Origin: Desulfosporosinus acididurans
Lineage (GTDB): Bacteria; Bacillota; Desulfitobacteriia; Desulfitobacteriales; Desulfitobacteriaceae
Length of the DNA: 64,000 nucleotides
Assembly (NCBI RefSeq): GCF_001029285.1
Contig: NZ_LDZY01000001.1
Coordinates: forward strand, 310,001 to 374,000
Reading direction: 5' to 3'
Part shown: piece by piece, positions 34,157-43,161 of the stretch
Layout of the letters: every line of letters starts with the position of its first letter
How positions within the stretch are numbered: the stretch's first letter is position 1
Notes under the pieces: generated by a model
The model's input: the letters and a program-made list of their open reading frames with translations, nothing else
What the model was told of the DNA's origin: nothing
The model's database searches: none
Translations under genes and position numbers: made by a program

Positions 34157-35950
34157 GTGGATCTGCTTCGACAAAAACTGAGCTTGTTGCCTCCCAAACC
34201 GGGTGTCTACCTTATGAAAGACTATCGGGGACAAATTATTTATGTCGGTAAAGCAAAGCAATTAAAAAATAGAGTTAAATCTTACTTTACTGGGTCTCAT
34301 GATGGGAAAACAGCTCGTCTAGTGAGCCATATCATAGATTTTGAATATATACTAACGGATTCAGAAGTCGAAGCCCTCGTGTTGGAATGCAATTTGATAA
34401 AAAAATATAATCCCAAGTACAATATCCTTTTACGTGACGATAAAACTTACCCTTATTTAATGATCACCCATGAAAGACACCCGCGTATTATGGTCACACG
34501 TCAAATTAAAAAGGGCACTGGGAAATATTTTGGGCCTTATCCTAATGCCACAGCGGCACAAGAAGCCGCCCGACTGCTAAACCGGCTTTTTCCGTTTCGA
34601 AAATGCCGTCAAATTCCAACGCGTTCTTGTCTGTACTTTCACCTGGATCAATGCCTAGCACCTTGTATTCGCGATGTTTCGCCCAATGACTATGAAGAAA
34701 TTTCCAAGAATGCATCAACATTTCTTAATGGCGACCAAAGTGAAGTTTTGAATCTCCTAGGCGCTAAAATGCAAACAGCAGCAGAATCTCTCCAATTCGA
34801 AAGGGCAAAAGAATATCGAGATCTCATCGAGGATTTAAAGCGACTTGGAGAGAAACAAAATATAACCCTCAATGATTTTGTTGACAGGGATGTTATCGGC
34901 TATGCCAAAACCACAGATCAATTATGTATACAGGTCTTTTATCTGCGACAAGGCAAGTTGCTGGCAAGGGATAATTTTATTTTCCCTTATTATGATGATC
35001 CTGAAGAAGCATTTATTTCTTTTATTGCTCAATTCTACCTGGAGCGTAAAATCTGGCCTAAGGAAATTTTAATTCCTTCTTTAGAATCGCAGGCCTTATT
35101 GAGTTTGTTTCCTATTACTATTCCCCAAAAAGGGAAAAAACGAGATTTAGTTCTGATGGCCATGTCAAATGCTCAAACAACGCTCCACGATCAAATTACT
35201 CTTGAAATACGCCAACAGTCGGACAATACCCAAGCTCTAACAACTCTTGGAGAACTTTTAAAGATACCCTGTCCTCACAGAATTGAGGCATTTGATATAT
35301 CCAATACAGCTGGAACCCATTCTGTTGCCGGTATGGTTCAATTTATTGACGGTAAACCTCAACGTAAGGGGTATCGCAAATATAAAATACAACCTATGGA
35401 GATATCAGATGATACAGCCTCTATGAGTCAGGTTATACGCCGCCGCTACCATCGTCTTGTTTCCGAAAATGAACCTTTGCCTGACTTAATACTTGTTGAC
35501 GGAGGCAAAGGCCAAATTAATGCAGCCTTAAAAGAATTAGAGGACCTTGGACTCACGATTCCTGTGGCAGGTATGGTAAAAAATGATCGTCATCAAACGA
35601 ATGAACTTATGGATTGGGAGGGAAACCCCATCGCTTTGGCGAGAAATCATCCAACGTTTTTATTATTGGGGCGAATTCAAAATGAAGTTCATCGATTTGC
35701 GATTACGTTTCATCGTCAACAGCGCACAAAGAATATGACATTGTCTGCTCTTGACGGAATAACAGGAATAGGCCCTAAACGCAAACAGCATCTTTTGCAG
35801 CATTTTTCTTCCCTTGCTGAAATTCAACAGGCATCTGTGGAAGAACTTCAGTCTACAGGACTCCCCGAAAGTATTGCCCTCTCTATTTTTGATTACTTCC
35901 ACCCAGCAGATGAACACAACCCTTTACAGGAGGAGAAATCTATTCCATGA
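34157..35950 (+). CDS. uvrC: Excinuclease ABC subunit C
   Basis: UvrC, 597 aa, makes both incisions in nucleotide excision repair. GIY-YIG nuclease domain at the N-terminus (PGVYLMKDYRGQIIYVGKA), UVR motif around ESLQFERAKEYRDLIEDLKRL, RNase H-like C-terminal nuclease (RIEAFDISNTAGTHSVAGMV and DLILVDGGKGQINA) and tandem helix-hairpin-helix (LDGITGIGPKRKQHLL). GTG 34157 is preceded by AGAGGTGG; the longer frame from 34109 lacks a ribosome site. uvrA/uvrB are not in this window. Confidence 0.96.
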   Translation: MDLLRQKLSLLPPKPGVYLMKDYRGQIIYVGKAKQLKNRVKSYFTGSHDGKTARLVSHIIDFEYILTDSEVEALVLECNLIKKYNPKYNILLRDDKTYPYLMITHERHPRIMVTRQIKKGTGKYFGPYPNATAAQEAARLLNRLFPFRKCRQIPTRSCLYFHLDQCLAPCIRDVSPNDYEEISKNASTFLNGDQSEVLNLLGAKMQTAAESLQFERAKEYRDLIEDLKRLGEKQNITLNDFVDRDVIGYAKTTDQLCIQVFYLRQGKLLARDNFIFPYYDDPEEAFISFIAQFYLERKIWPKEILIPSLESQALLSLFPITIPQKGKKRDLVLMAMSNAQTTLHDQITLEIRQQSDNTQALTTLGELLKIPCPHRIEAFDISNTAGTHSVAGMVQFIDGKPQRKGYRKYKIQPMEISDDTASMSQVIRRRYHRLVSENEPLPDLILVDGGKGQINAALKELEDLGLTIPVAGMVKNDRHQTNELMDWEGNPIALARNHPTFLLLGRIQNEVHRFAITFHRQQRTKNMTLSALDGITGIGPKRKQHLLQHFSSLAEIQQASVEELQSTGLPESIALSIFDYFHPADEHNPLQEEKSIP

Positions 35951-36130
35951 TTTTAAATTACAGAGTAGAGTTATGCCGAAAATGTTACTACAAGCGCACA
36001 CATCAATGTAACATATCTGATTACTATATAAGCAATACTAATTCATCTTTAACAGAATCAAGAACAAAATCAAGCGGCGAATGTCTTCAATATAGGCCCG
36101 TCCCGTGGATTCCCCGTTGTTAGATTGGGC

Positions 36131-36166
36131 ATAAAAACAACAGCGATCTCTCGCTGTTGTTTTTAT
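36131..36166. terminator. Bidirectional terminator
   Basis: 16-bp perfect stem ATAAAAACAACAGCGA / TCGCTGTTGTTTTTAT with loop TCTC between the converging uvrC and NlpC/P60 genes. The 180 bp between the uvrC stop and this hairpin contain nothing recognisable. Confidence 0.9.
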
Positions 36167-36184
36167 GAATCCTTAATAACGTGT

Positions 36185-36901
36185 CTAATTGACTCGACGG
36201 GCACCCAAATAACGGCTTGCGTAATAGTTATCACTCAGACTTGTAACCCGAATCCCTTTATTCGAAGCATGAACAAAGCGTCCTCCTCCAATATAAATAC
36301 CCACGTGAGATGCTCCTGAAGCGTAGGTGGAGAAAAATACTAAGTCACCTGCCTGTAGCTGCCCTCGACTGATACCGGTTCCAGTTCTAAATTGCTCTGC
36401 GGCAGTTCTCGGCAATGAAGTGTTCGAGGATCGATAGACATATTGAGTAAACCCTGAACAATCAAAGCCGTTTCGACTTGTCCCCCCAAAACGATAGGGA
36501 ACACCCTGCAGGCTTAGAGCATTATTGATTAATTGAGAGGTAACCGAACGCGATACTTGTTTTTGGGACGCAGCAGCGACTTGAATAGCTTTTGATCGTG
36601 CCGCTGACACCGGGACAACTCTTGATTGCAGTTTATCAGCCGATTTTGTTACGTTATTTGGTGTACTTGAAGCCGATAAAACGGGTTTTGAATCGTTACT
36701 ATCCTGAGAAGAGGTCAGGGAAGCAGTGTGCCACTGCAACTGTGTGCGGACGATGTTAGTATAGGGCCCAGTCGGAATGGAAATTAAAGTTGTCTTGGCT
36801 GCAATTTTACCCGCCGCCGGAACTGACAAACTGCCAGCCAACATTAAACCTGCCAGGACTGTGCTTCCTAACCACATCCGTCCAGATGAGGAAATTAGCA
36901 A
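36185..36901 (-). CDS. NlpC/P60 peptidoglycan endopeptidase
   Basis: Cell wall hydrolase of about 238 aa. N-terminal signal/membrane segment (WLGSTVLAGLMLAGSLSVPAAG), a Ser-rich linker, then an NlpC/P60 catalytic domain with Cys in FDCSGFTQYVY, His in ASHVGIYIG and a third polar residue in RFVHASN; cleaves D-Glu-diaminopimelate type stem bonds. The ATG at 36919 lies inside the riboswitch 3' arm without a ribosome site; TTG 36901 follows AAAGGTGG at 7 nt and is the better start. The gene sits directly behind a c-di-AMP riboswitch. Confidence 0.92.
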   Translation of the reverse strand: MLISSSGRMWLGSTVLAGLMLAGSLSVPAAGKIAAKTTLISIPTGPYTNIVRTQLQWHTASLTSSQDSNDSKPVLSASSTPNNVTKSADKLQSRVVPVSAARSKAIQVAAASQKQVSRSVTSQLINNALSLQGVPYRFGGTSRNGFDCSGFTQYVYRSSNTSLPRTAAEQFRTGTGISRGQLQAGDLVFFSTYASGASHVGIYIGGGRFVHASNKGIRVTSLSDNYYASRYLGARRVN

Positions 36902-36921
36902 TGAGAGTCCACCTTTCATTT

Positions 36922-37035
36922 GCTTACGAGGTTAGTTGACGGATTCGGGCTAAAGGTGTAAGCCCTACACGAGAAATCGTGATTCACCCCAAGAAAATCC
37001 CCCGCTCCTAACATAAGTTCGGATTCAGCATTTTA
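36922..37035 (-). promoter_or_regulatory. c-di-AMP riboswitch (ydaO/yuaA)
   Basis: Minus-strand RNA carries the hallmark conserved blocks of the ydaO-yuaA class in order: GGAGCGGGGGA, GGGGTGAATC, an AGGGCTTACACC variable arm, then AGCCCGAATCCGTCA and CTAACCTCGTAAGC closing the structure. This class binds cyclic di-AMP and usually turns off cell wall hydrolases and ion transporters. It ends 21 nt before the NlpC start, so control may be on translation or on an overlapping terminator. An AT-rich direct repeat (GGCGAATAG.CTAATATA twice) lies just upstream and may hold the promoter. Confidence 0.9.
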
Positions 37036-37212
37036 TATTAGTCTATTCGCCTATATTAGGCTATTCGCCAGTATGTCTAAAAATCCCTGCAATAATTCAT
37101 GGAATTATTATCCACTATCAGACTCCATGCCGCTAGGCAGCACCACTGATGGATAAAAATTGTGTCCATACTGTTTCTATGACTGGCGAAGGTAGGTCGA
37201 GATAGTAGGACA

Positions 37213-37837
37213 AATAAAAACCGCCTCTCAATTTGAGAGACGGACTTTATTTGGACAATAGGAGGCTAAAGAGTCAATATTGAGGCTTAGGTCAAGTAGG
37301 TTTTCCCACTAAGTTCCTTCGGTTTCCCTAAAGGCGATTTCTCCTTTTCCCCAGCCTGGGATGTCGCCATCACCAGAACTTGATCACCACTTAGTCCTCA
37401 CTTCAATCCTCTTTAGTTAACGTTCTAGAAGTTTCCTTAACACTCCTAGACAATCTAGCCTCTTTTGCAGAAAAGCATTTCCGGCAGTTTGAAAAGCATC
37501 GGCCAACACCCTCCAAACCTCTTAAAGCCTTCCCAACTTTTCCACCTCAAGGCAGGCTACACTGCACTAAGTTCCTTCCTAATGCAGGTTCTACCCTAAG
37601 CCATAGCTATAAAAGCCACGCACTTAGGCCTCCACGGAAAAGGGTAGCGCCCGCATGCCATTGCGGATCCCCCTCATTCCTTAACTCCCAGCAACAGCCC
37701 TCGACTGGGCGTCGAAAGCCACCACCAGGAACTTCATCGGTATGCCCTCGGCGGATTATTAGGCCCGCCTTCGATTGCCAATCGTGCACTAGAATAACGC
37801 TCCATAGCCCAAAGCAAAATTAATTGTTGTGATTACA
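37213..37837 (-). ncRNA. Large structured noncoding RNA (about 625 nt), OLE-like candidate
   Basis: A gene-sized stretch with no credible protein frame but many helices on the minus strand: CGATTG/CAATCG, GGCGG/CCGCC, CCTAAG/CTTAGG, CTGCA/TGCAG, GGCGA/TCGCC enclosing CCCAG/CTGGG, and a long-range GAGGCTA/TAGCCTC pairing about 180 nt apart. AAGGAACTTAGTG occurs twice (complements at 37307-37319 and 37565-37577). It has its own promoter and ends in a strong hairpin (37221-37243) followed by TTTTTATTT. Size, GC-rich ornate folding and host type suit the OLE class (about 600 nt, anaerobic and extremophilic Firmicutes); I cannot align it to confirm. ROOL or an unnamed class are alternatives. Confidence 0.78.
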
Positions 37838-37843
37838 TTGCCT

Positions 37844-37872
37844 ATTGTACCTGATTATCATAACTTTGTAAA
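37844..37872 (-). promoter_or_regulatory. Promoter of the large ncRNA
   Basis: TTTACA (37867-37872), exactly 17 bp, TACAAT (37844-37849) on the minus strand; five of six consensus bases in each box. Predicted RNA start near 37837. The 122 bp from here to 37994 hold no gene. Confidence 0.8.
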
Positions 37873-37994
37873 AAACCTTTTAGCCATTTATACCGTCGCT
37901 TGATAAAGTAAAAAGATAATTAAAGATTCTTTTGTCATCTAATCTAAGTTTTTCTGACAAAATCAGTTATTTAGACACCAAAAAGGCAAAACTA

Positions 37995-39362
37995 TCAGTT
38001 GGATAAACTTGTAATTGGGGCAGGTATTCTGCCGCCGCGATTAATAAAGGTTTTTGAGGAAAATGGATGAACATTCATGACCGGAGCTCCGCCCAATAGA
38101 CCTCCAAATTCCACACGTTCCCCAGCTTTTTTACCAATAGCAGGAATAATTCTGACAGCAGTTGTTTTTTTATTAATCATCCCAATGGCAGCTTCATCAG
38201 CGATAATTGCCGAGATAGTTTCAGAACTCACATCCCCTGGCACGGCAATCATATCTAATCCAACAGAACAGACACAGGTCATGGCTTCTAGTTTATCCAG
38301 ATCCAGAGCCCCAACCTCCACAGCTTTAACCATTCCAGCATCCTCTGAGACAGGGATAAATGCGCCGCTTAAGCCTCCCACATGAGATGAAGCCATAGCG
38401 CCGCCTTTTTTTACCGCATCATTTAACATGGCTAAAGCAGCCGTCGTTCCATGCGTTCCACAACGTTCAAGGCCCATATTTTCCAAAATCTCTGCCACAC
38501 TATCCCCAATAGCTGGTGTTGGAGCCAAGGACAAATCAACAATTCCAAAGGGAACTTGTAAAGCTTTCGATGCTGCTCGACCAATCAGTTCGCCCATTCG
38601 TGTAATTTTAAAAGCAGTCTGTTTAATAAGATTGGAGAGTTCCCCAAAATCTGCATCAGGAAATTCCTTAACAACTTTTGCCACAACGCCCGGACCGCTT
38701 ACCCCAACATTGATCACGCAATCTGGTTCGCCAACACCGTGAAATGCCCCTGCCATGAAAGGATTATCTTCCGGGGCATTACAGAAGACAACAAGTTTGG
38801 CTGCACCAATTCCATCTTGAGCAGAAGTTTTTTGAGCGCAATTTAAGATAACTTCTCCCATTCGTTTGACTGCATCCATATTTATTCCGGCTTTAGTCGT
38901 TCCGATATTAACCGAAGAACATACAAAATTTGTTTCACTCAAAGCCTGAGGAATAGCATCAATTAAAGCTAAGTCTCCCTCTGTAAATCCCTTCTGCACT
39001 AGAGCAGAAAACCCACCAATGAAATTTATTCCCAACGTCTTGGCAGCTCGATCCAAGGCCTTGGCAATTCTCACCATTCCTTCCGAGGATAAATGAGCTG
39101 CCGCGATAGCTATGGGTGTAACTGAAACACGTTTATTGATTATGGGAATTCCATAACGAGATGAAATTTGTTCTCCCACAGTCACTAAGTGACTTGCTTT
39201 TTTAGTAACCTTATCATATATTTTTCGTTCTAAACTATTTATATCCTCTGCCACACAATCCAACAAACTAATTCCCATAGTAATAGTTCTAATATCAAGA
39301 TTTTCTTCATGAATCATCTTGATAGTTTGTTGAATTTCTTCACGAGCAAATGTAATCGTCAT
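37995..39362 (-). CDS. UPF0210 / DUF711 (PFL family) protein
   Basis: 455 aa, matching the full-length UPF0210 family, distantly related to glycyl-radical (PFL-like) folds but with no glycyl radical motif known to work. Signature stretches: [13 protein letters not shown] near the N-terminus, [14 protein letters not shown] and [25 protein letters not shown]. Biochemical role unknown. GGAGGG before ATG. Always found with the small ACT protein encoded just upstream, as here (44-bp gap). Confidence 0.93.
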   Translation of the reverse strand: MTITFAREEIQQTIKMIHEENLDIRTITMGISLLDCVAEDINSLERKIYDKVTKKASHLVTVGEQISSRYGIPIINKRVSVTPIAIAAAHLSSEGMVRIAKALDRAAKTLGINFIGGFSALVQKGFTEGDLALIDAIPQALSETNFVCSSVNIGTTKAGINMDAVKRMGEVILNCAQKTSAQDGIGAAKLVVFCNAPEDNPFMAGAFHGVGEPDCVINVGVSGPGVVAKVVKEFPDADFGELSNLIKQTAFKITRMGELIGRAASKALQVPFGIVDLSLAPTPAIGDSVAEILENMGLERCGTHGTTAALAMLNDAVKKGGAMASSHVGGLSGAFIPVSEDAGMVKAVEVGALDLDKLEAMTCVCSVGLDMIAVPGDVSSETISAIIADEAAIGMINKKTTAVRIIPAIGKKAGERVEFGGLLGGAPVMNVHPFSSKTFINRGGRIPAPITSLSN

Positions 39363-39406
39363 AAACGATTTCCCTCCACAATTACCTTCTTTAAAATTCT
39401 TTTGTG

Positions 39407-39700
39407 CTAAATGCGATGCATATAGGTAAATATATCCTCGTGCTGAACTTTTACTTGTAACCCTTTAGTGAGTCCCTCTTGTTCAAGACTATTGGCTAAT
39501 TCAACTAATTCCAACGTTGCCGATTTTAAATCGACTACCATGATCATTGTAAAAAATTCCTTGAGGATTGTCTGACTAATATCTAAAATATTCACGTTAT
39601 ATTCAGCAAGTTTCGTTGCAACCCAAGCGATGATACCAATCTGATCCCTGCCGATAACCGTAATTATGGCACGTCCAGACTCTTCGCGAATCATTGTCAT
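39407..39700 (-). CDS. ACT domain protein (UPF0237)
   Basis: 97 aa: a single ACT domain ([37 protein letters not shown]) with a short C-terminal extension. ACT domains bind amino acids or small ligands; this stand-alone type pairs with UPF0210 and presumably regulates it, an inference from constant co-occurrence. GGGAGG before ATG. Confidence 0.93.
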   Translation of the reverse strand: MTMIREESGRAIITVIGRDQIGIIAWVATKLAEYNVNILDISQTILKEFFTMIMVVDLKSATLELVELANSLEQEGLTKGLQVKVQHEDIFTYMHRI

Positions 39701-39816
39701 AAGTGTTTTCCTCCCTATATTACTTTAATAAGCTTTCCGGGCAGACTTACATAATTATTTTAGCGTAACAATCGTTCATCAATATCCAAGGTAAATGCCG
39801 AGAACCGATTATGCTA

Positions 39817-39842
39817 AAAGAGAGCCCCCGAGAGCTCTCTTT
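39817..39842 (-). terminator. Terminator of the selenoprotein gene
   Basis: 9-bp stem AAAGAGAGC/GCTCTCTTT, 8-nt loop, followed on the minus strand by a short T run, 12 bp past the stop. Confidence 0.8.
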
Positions 39843-39854
39843 GAAAAACACATA

Positions 39855-40181
39855 TCAGGAACAACCGCCGCCGCAGCTTCCACAACCGTCACTGCTAGGG
39901 TTGGCTGTGCGGATTTCGAATCCTCCGCCTTGCTTAGAATCAATGAAATCAATTGTAGCACCCTCTAAATAAGAGGAAAGTTTCTTGTCGGTGAGTATTG
40001 ATACGCCGTAACCTTCATCAAGTATGTCATCTGTTGTCTTTGACTCATCCAGAGTCATGCCGAAATTCGGCCCACCTCAACCAACACCTGCTAAATAAAG
40101 TCTAAGAAATGCATTTTCTTTATTTTGACTTTTAAGCACTTCTTTAACTTTTTGAGCTGCGAGTTCTGTAATCTCTACCAT
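39855..40181 (-). CDS. HesB-like selenoprotein (Sec35, encoded by UGA)
   Basis: 108-aa HesB/IscA-type protein read through an in-frame UGA at 40077-40079. ATG 40181 follows GGAGTGAG. The family motif GVGCGGPxFG appears as GVG-UGA-GGPNFG, so the first conserved cysteine is replaced by selenocysteine at position 35; the flanks (ITELAAQKVKEVLKSQ before, MTLDESKTTDDILDEGYGV after) are continuous in one frame. The C-terminus has CGSCGGGC. The gene ends at another UGA. HesB-like selenoproteins are a known class in anaerobes; the family carries Fe-S clusters, here perhaps a redox role. Plain ORF calling splits it in two. Confidence 0.9.
40041..40079 (-). promoter_or_regulatory. Bacterial SECIS candidate
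   Basis: After the UGA (40077-40079) a perfect 6-bp stem TGACTC/GAGTCA closes a UGGAU loop (40041-40057 complement). The loop lies 26-30 nt downstream of the UGA and contains G, within the distance expected for SelB recognition. A second small stem GCCGA/TCGGC lies between. Confidence 0.78.
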
Positions 40182-40287
40182 AAATCTCACTCCTTTTTTT
40201 CTCGCTAGTCCTAAATATACCATATTTTTAGCGTTTGACCAAGGGAAATTAAAATAAAACCGAAAGGCATAATATACAATCGAAAAC

Positions 40288-40524
40288 CTAGACTTCTTCC
40301 CCGCTTCCGGACACACGAAAATCCTTTAAAAATTGTCGTACTTCGACTTCCAAACTTTCTGGAAGGTCCTGCGTAATAGCTTGCCAATGTTTTACTTCAA
40401 AGTTTAATTTCTGGGCCCAATCTCCTTCAGGCCAAGAAATAAACGTTTTTTTTTCTGTCAACGTGTAAGTTTTTAGAACAGCTATAAACCCTATGAGAAG
40501 TAAAACACGCCAAAACCAACGCAT
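40288..40524 (-). CDS. Small membrane-anchored hypothetical protein
   Basis: 78 aa: one N-terminal membrane helix (WFWRVLLLIGFIAVL), then a charged extracytoplasmic tail of about 60 residues with two helices (WAQKLNFEVKHWQAI, ESLEVEVRQFLKDF). GGAAGG before ATG. No family recognised. It lies 106 bp upstream of the selenoprotein start on the same strand and downstream of the HD hydrolase gene. Confidence 0.7.
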   Translation of the reverse strand: MRWFWRVLLLIGFIAVLKTYTLTEKKTFISWPEGDWAQKLNFEVKHWQAITQDLPESLEVEVRQFLKDFRVSGSGEEV

Positions 40525-40579
40525 TCAAATCAATCCTTCCAAATAAGCTAATATACATAGCTTATCCAAAAGGAATAAT

Positions 40580-41179
40580 TTAAATCATTTCTTTATGTAA
40601 TTTATGCCAAAATTCTTCCATATAGGAAAATAATGGCTTAAAATAATTTAGAGCCGACTTGGTAAACAAATGCTCATGGTAACTTCGAATTTTCTCTTGA
40701 TAGAAGGATTCACAGGAATTTTCCCCCACAAGGGGCCAACCTTGTACTCCACCTAAGGTAAATAGGCGGCCCAAACCGATGGCACCTACAAAATCCAATT
40801 TATCCGCATCATATAATATTTTTGCCTCAAGGGTTTTAGGCTCATACCCCTCTTCGCGAGAATGTGCAATAATAGCTTCTTTTACCCTTATAATAACAGT
40901 CTCAGGATATCCTGCTTTGTGAAGAATGTTATCTGCAAGTCCTGCGCTGCTTTGGGCATGGGTTTTTTCTACAGCACCTGATCTTCCAATATCATGTAAT
41001 AAAGCCGCAAGTTCTATAACTATTACATCTGCGCCTTCTGCCAGAGCCAACTTTTTACCCCACTCTCTAACCCTTAAAGCATGGTCTAAGTCATGGGCCC
41101 GATCTTTGCGCGCATAGAAACCTTTGGCAATTTGGACAACCTGTTCAAAATTTCCTTGACTTGTTAGAAAATCCATGTT
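40580..41179 (-). CDS. HD-domain hydrolase
   Basis: 199 aa from ATG 41179, directly after GGGGGTGG (an earlier ATG lies at 41191). HD superfamily phosphohydrolase: H in DHALRVREWGKKLA, the HD pair in ALLHDIGRSG, H in AHSREEG and D in KILYDADKLDFVGAIGLGR. Substrate unknown; YedJ/YpgQ-like members degrade nucleotides. Two related features: the partial protein at the right edge of the window is also HD-like in its tail. Confidence 0.9.
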   Translation of the reverse strand, partial: NMDFLTSQGNFEQVVQIAKGFYARKDRAHDLDHALRVREWGKKLALAEGADVIVIELAALLHDIGRSGAVEKTHAQSSAGLADNILHKAGYPETVIIRVKEAIIAHSREEGYEPKTLEAKILYDADKLDFVGAIGLGRLFTLGGVQGWPLVGENSCESFYQEKIRSYHEHLFTKSALNYFKPLFSYMEEFWHKLHKEMI

Positions 41180-41255
41180 GTCCACCCCCATTCAGCGTTC
41201 AATACCCCTGGCGTGTACTATTGCCATTAATATTACTCCTCAAAATCTTGCGTTG

Positions 41256-43058
41256 TCAAGTAAGGAGACCCTCTAAACGACCAATGAGTTCTTCAAAAAC
41301 TAAAAGGGCTTCGCGAACCGGTTGCGGCGTCTCCATATCAACGCCGGCTTTTCGCAGCAATTCTATGGGATAGTCTGAACTGCCGCTGCTTAAAAACTTA
41401 AGATACTTAGCTAAAGCTGGTTCGCCTTCCTTTAAAATTGCTCTTGCAAAGGCTATAGCTGCCGAAAAACCAGTAGCGTATTTATAGACGTAAAAGGAAT
41501 TATAGAAATGGGGAATGCGAGCCCACTCAAGGGCAATTTCCTCGTCTAATATTATATCTTCTCCATAATAAGCCGCATTTAAGTCGCGATAAATTTCAGA
41601 AAACTGATCTGCAGTCAAAGCTCCACCTTCTTCGACAATTGCATGGGTCTTCTTTTCAAATTCGGCGAACATTGTTTGTCGGAAAATTGTACCTCTGAAT
41701 TGCTCAAGATAATGGTTTACTAAATAGGCAAGAGTTTTGGTGTCTTTAGTTTCATCCAGAAGATGCTCCATCACGAGAGCCTCATTCAACGTTGAGGCCA
41801 CTTCAGCAACAAATATTTTATAACCTGCATAAAGATGAGGTTGAGTATGATTAGATAAATAGGTATGCAGCGAATGACCCATTTCGTGAGCTATGGTAAA
41901 CATAGAATCAAGAGTATCCTGATGATTCAATAAAACATAGGGATGAGCACGATAAGTGCCCCAAGAATAGGCCCCACTCGTCTTACCTTCATTCTCATAT
42001 ACATCAATCCACCGATTGTCAAATCCCTCTTGCAAAACCTTGAGATAATCTGCTCCCAAAGGTTTTAAACCTTTAAGAACCATTGATTTAGCCTCATCAT
42101 AGGAAATCTTCATCGTTGTTTCAGGTACGATAGGAACATAAATATCGTACATATGTAATTCTGTGAGATTCAAAGCTTTCTTACGCAGTCGAATATATTT
42201 ATGCATTTGGGGAAGAAAATCATGAACAGTATCAATTAGAGAATCGTACACCTTTAATGGGACACGATCATCGTCTAAGGATGCCTCTATTGCTGAATGA
42301 TAATTACGCGCTTTGGCAAAAAATACATCTGACTTGATGTTGGAATTTAGAGTTGCTGCCCAAGTATTACGCTGCTTGCCGTAGGTTTTATAGAGAGTTT
42401 CAAAAGCAGCTTTACGCACGTTTCTCTTTGAACTTTCCATAAAATGAATGAAATTCCCTTTCGTCAACTCGACCATTTGACCTGTTTCATCTTCAATTGC
42501 TGGAAATTTCAGATCTGCATTATTAGCCATTGTAAAAATTGCACCCGGCGCTTCGGCTAATTCGCCAACTCCAGCCAATAATTTCTCTTCACTTGAGCTA
42601 AGAATATGGTCTTTCTTACGCAGAATATCTTCAAGAGCATGATGATAGAGTTTTAACGTTTCAGATTCGGCCCGAAATTCATTCAGTCTTCCCTCGGGCA
42701 TTGCTAACAATTCAGGAACAACAAAAGCAACTGCACCGCTTACCTTTACTGCAAGAGATCCTGCACGGTCCGTCATTGCTTGATAATTTGCCTGGCGATT
42801 ATCCTCATCCCTGCGCATTCGGGCATATGAGTAAACTTCTTCAATTCGTAAACTGAGGTCATCCATCCAATCAAAACAAGAAACTAAAACACTCGAAGAA
42901 TCTCCAAGGTGACCTTCGAATTTTTTACCTTCATCTAAAAGCCTTTCGATATTGGCATACTCCTGTTCCCATAAGTCATTCGTCTTGAATATATCTTCCA
43001 GTCGCCATTTTGAGGTCTCAGGAAGTTCTTCTCTGAGCTTAAGTCGTCGCTGTTCCAC
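41256..43058 (-). CDS. pepF: Oligoendopeptidase F
   Basis: 600 aa M3-family zinc metallopeptidase cleaving short peptides in the cytoplasm. Zinc site HEMGHSLH at about residues 388-395, with the third ligand Glu in VAEVASTLNEAL about 25 residues later. Opening WRLEDIF is typical of PepF. GTG start behind AAGGAGGG. Full length. Confidence 0.96.
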   Translation of the reverse strand: MEQRRLKLREELPETSKWRLEDIFKTNDLWEQEYANIERLLDEGKKFEGHLGDSSSVLVSCFDWMDDLSLRIEEVYSYARMRRDEDNRQANYQAMTDRAGSLAVKVSGAVAFVVPELLAMPEGRLNEFRAESETLKLYHHALEDILRKKDHILSSSEEKLLAGVGELAEAPGAIFTMANNADLKFPAIEDETGQMVELTKGNFIHFMESSKRNVRKAAFETLYKTYGKQRNTWAATLNSNIKSDVFFAKARNYHSAIEASLDDDRVPLKVYDSLIDTVHDFLPQMHKYIRLRKKALNLTELHMYDIYVPIVPETTMKISYDEAKSMVLKGLKPLGADYLKVLQEGFDNRWIDVYENEGKTSGAYSWGTYRAHPYVLLNHQDTLDSMFTIAHEMGHSLHTYLSNHTQPHLYAGYKIFVAEVASTLNEALVMEHLLDETKDTKTLAYLVNHYLEQFRGTIFRQTMFAEFEKKTHAIVEEGGALTADQFSEIYRDLNAAYYGEDIILDEEIALEWARIPHFYNSFYVYKYATGFSAAIAFARAILKEGEPALAKYLKFLSSGSSDYPIELLRKAGVDMETPQPVREALLVFEELIGRLEGLLT

Positions 43059-43161
43059 AAAATTCCCTCCTTGATGTTCGTCACACTTATTATATACATA
43101 CCCAACAAAAATACCATTTTCCTAATTAAGTTTATGTGAAAGGTCTTAACCACTTCTCGAA

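Noticed and set aside
37607-37789. 60-aa minus-strand frame inside the large RNA
   Set aside because: No ribosome site, odd composition, and it lies in a strongly structured RNA; treated as chance.
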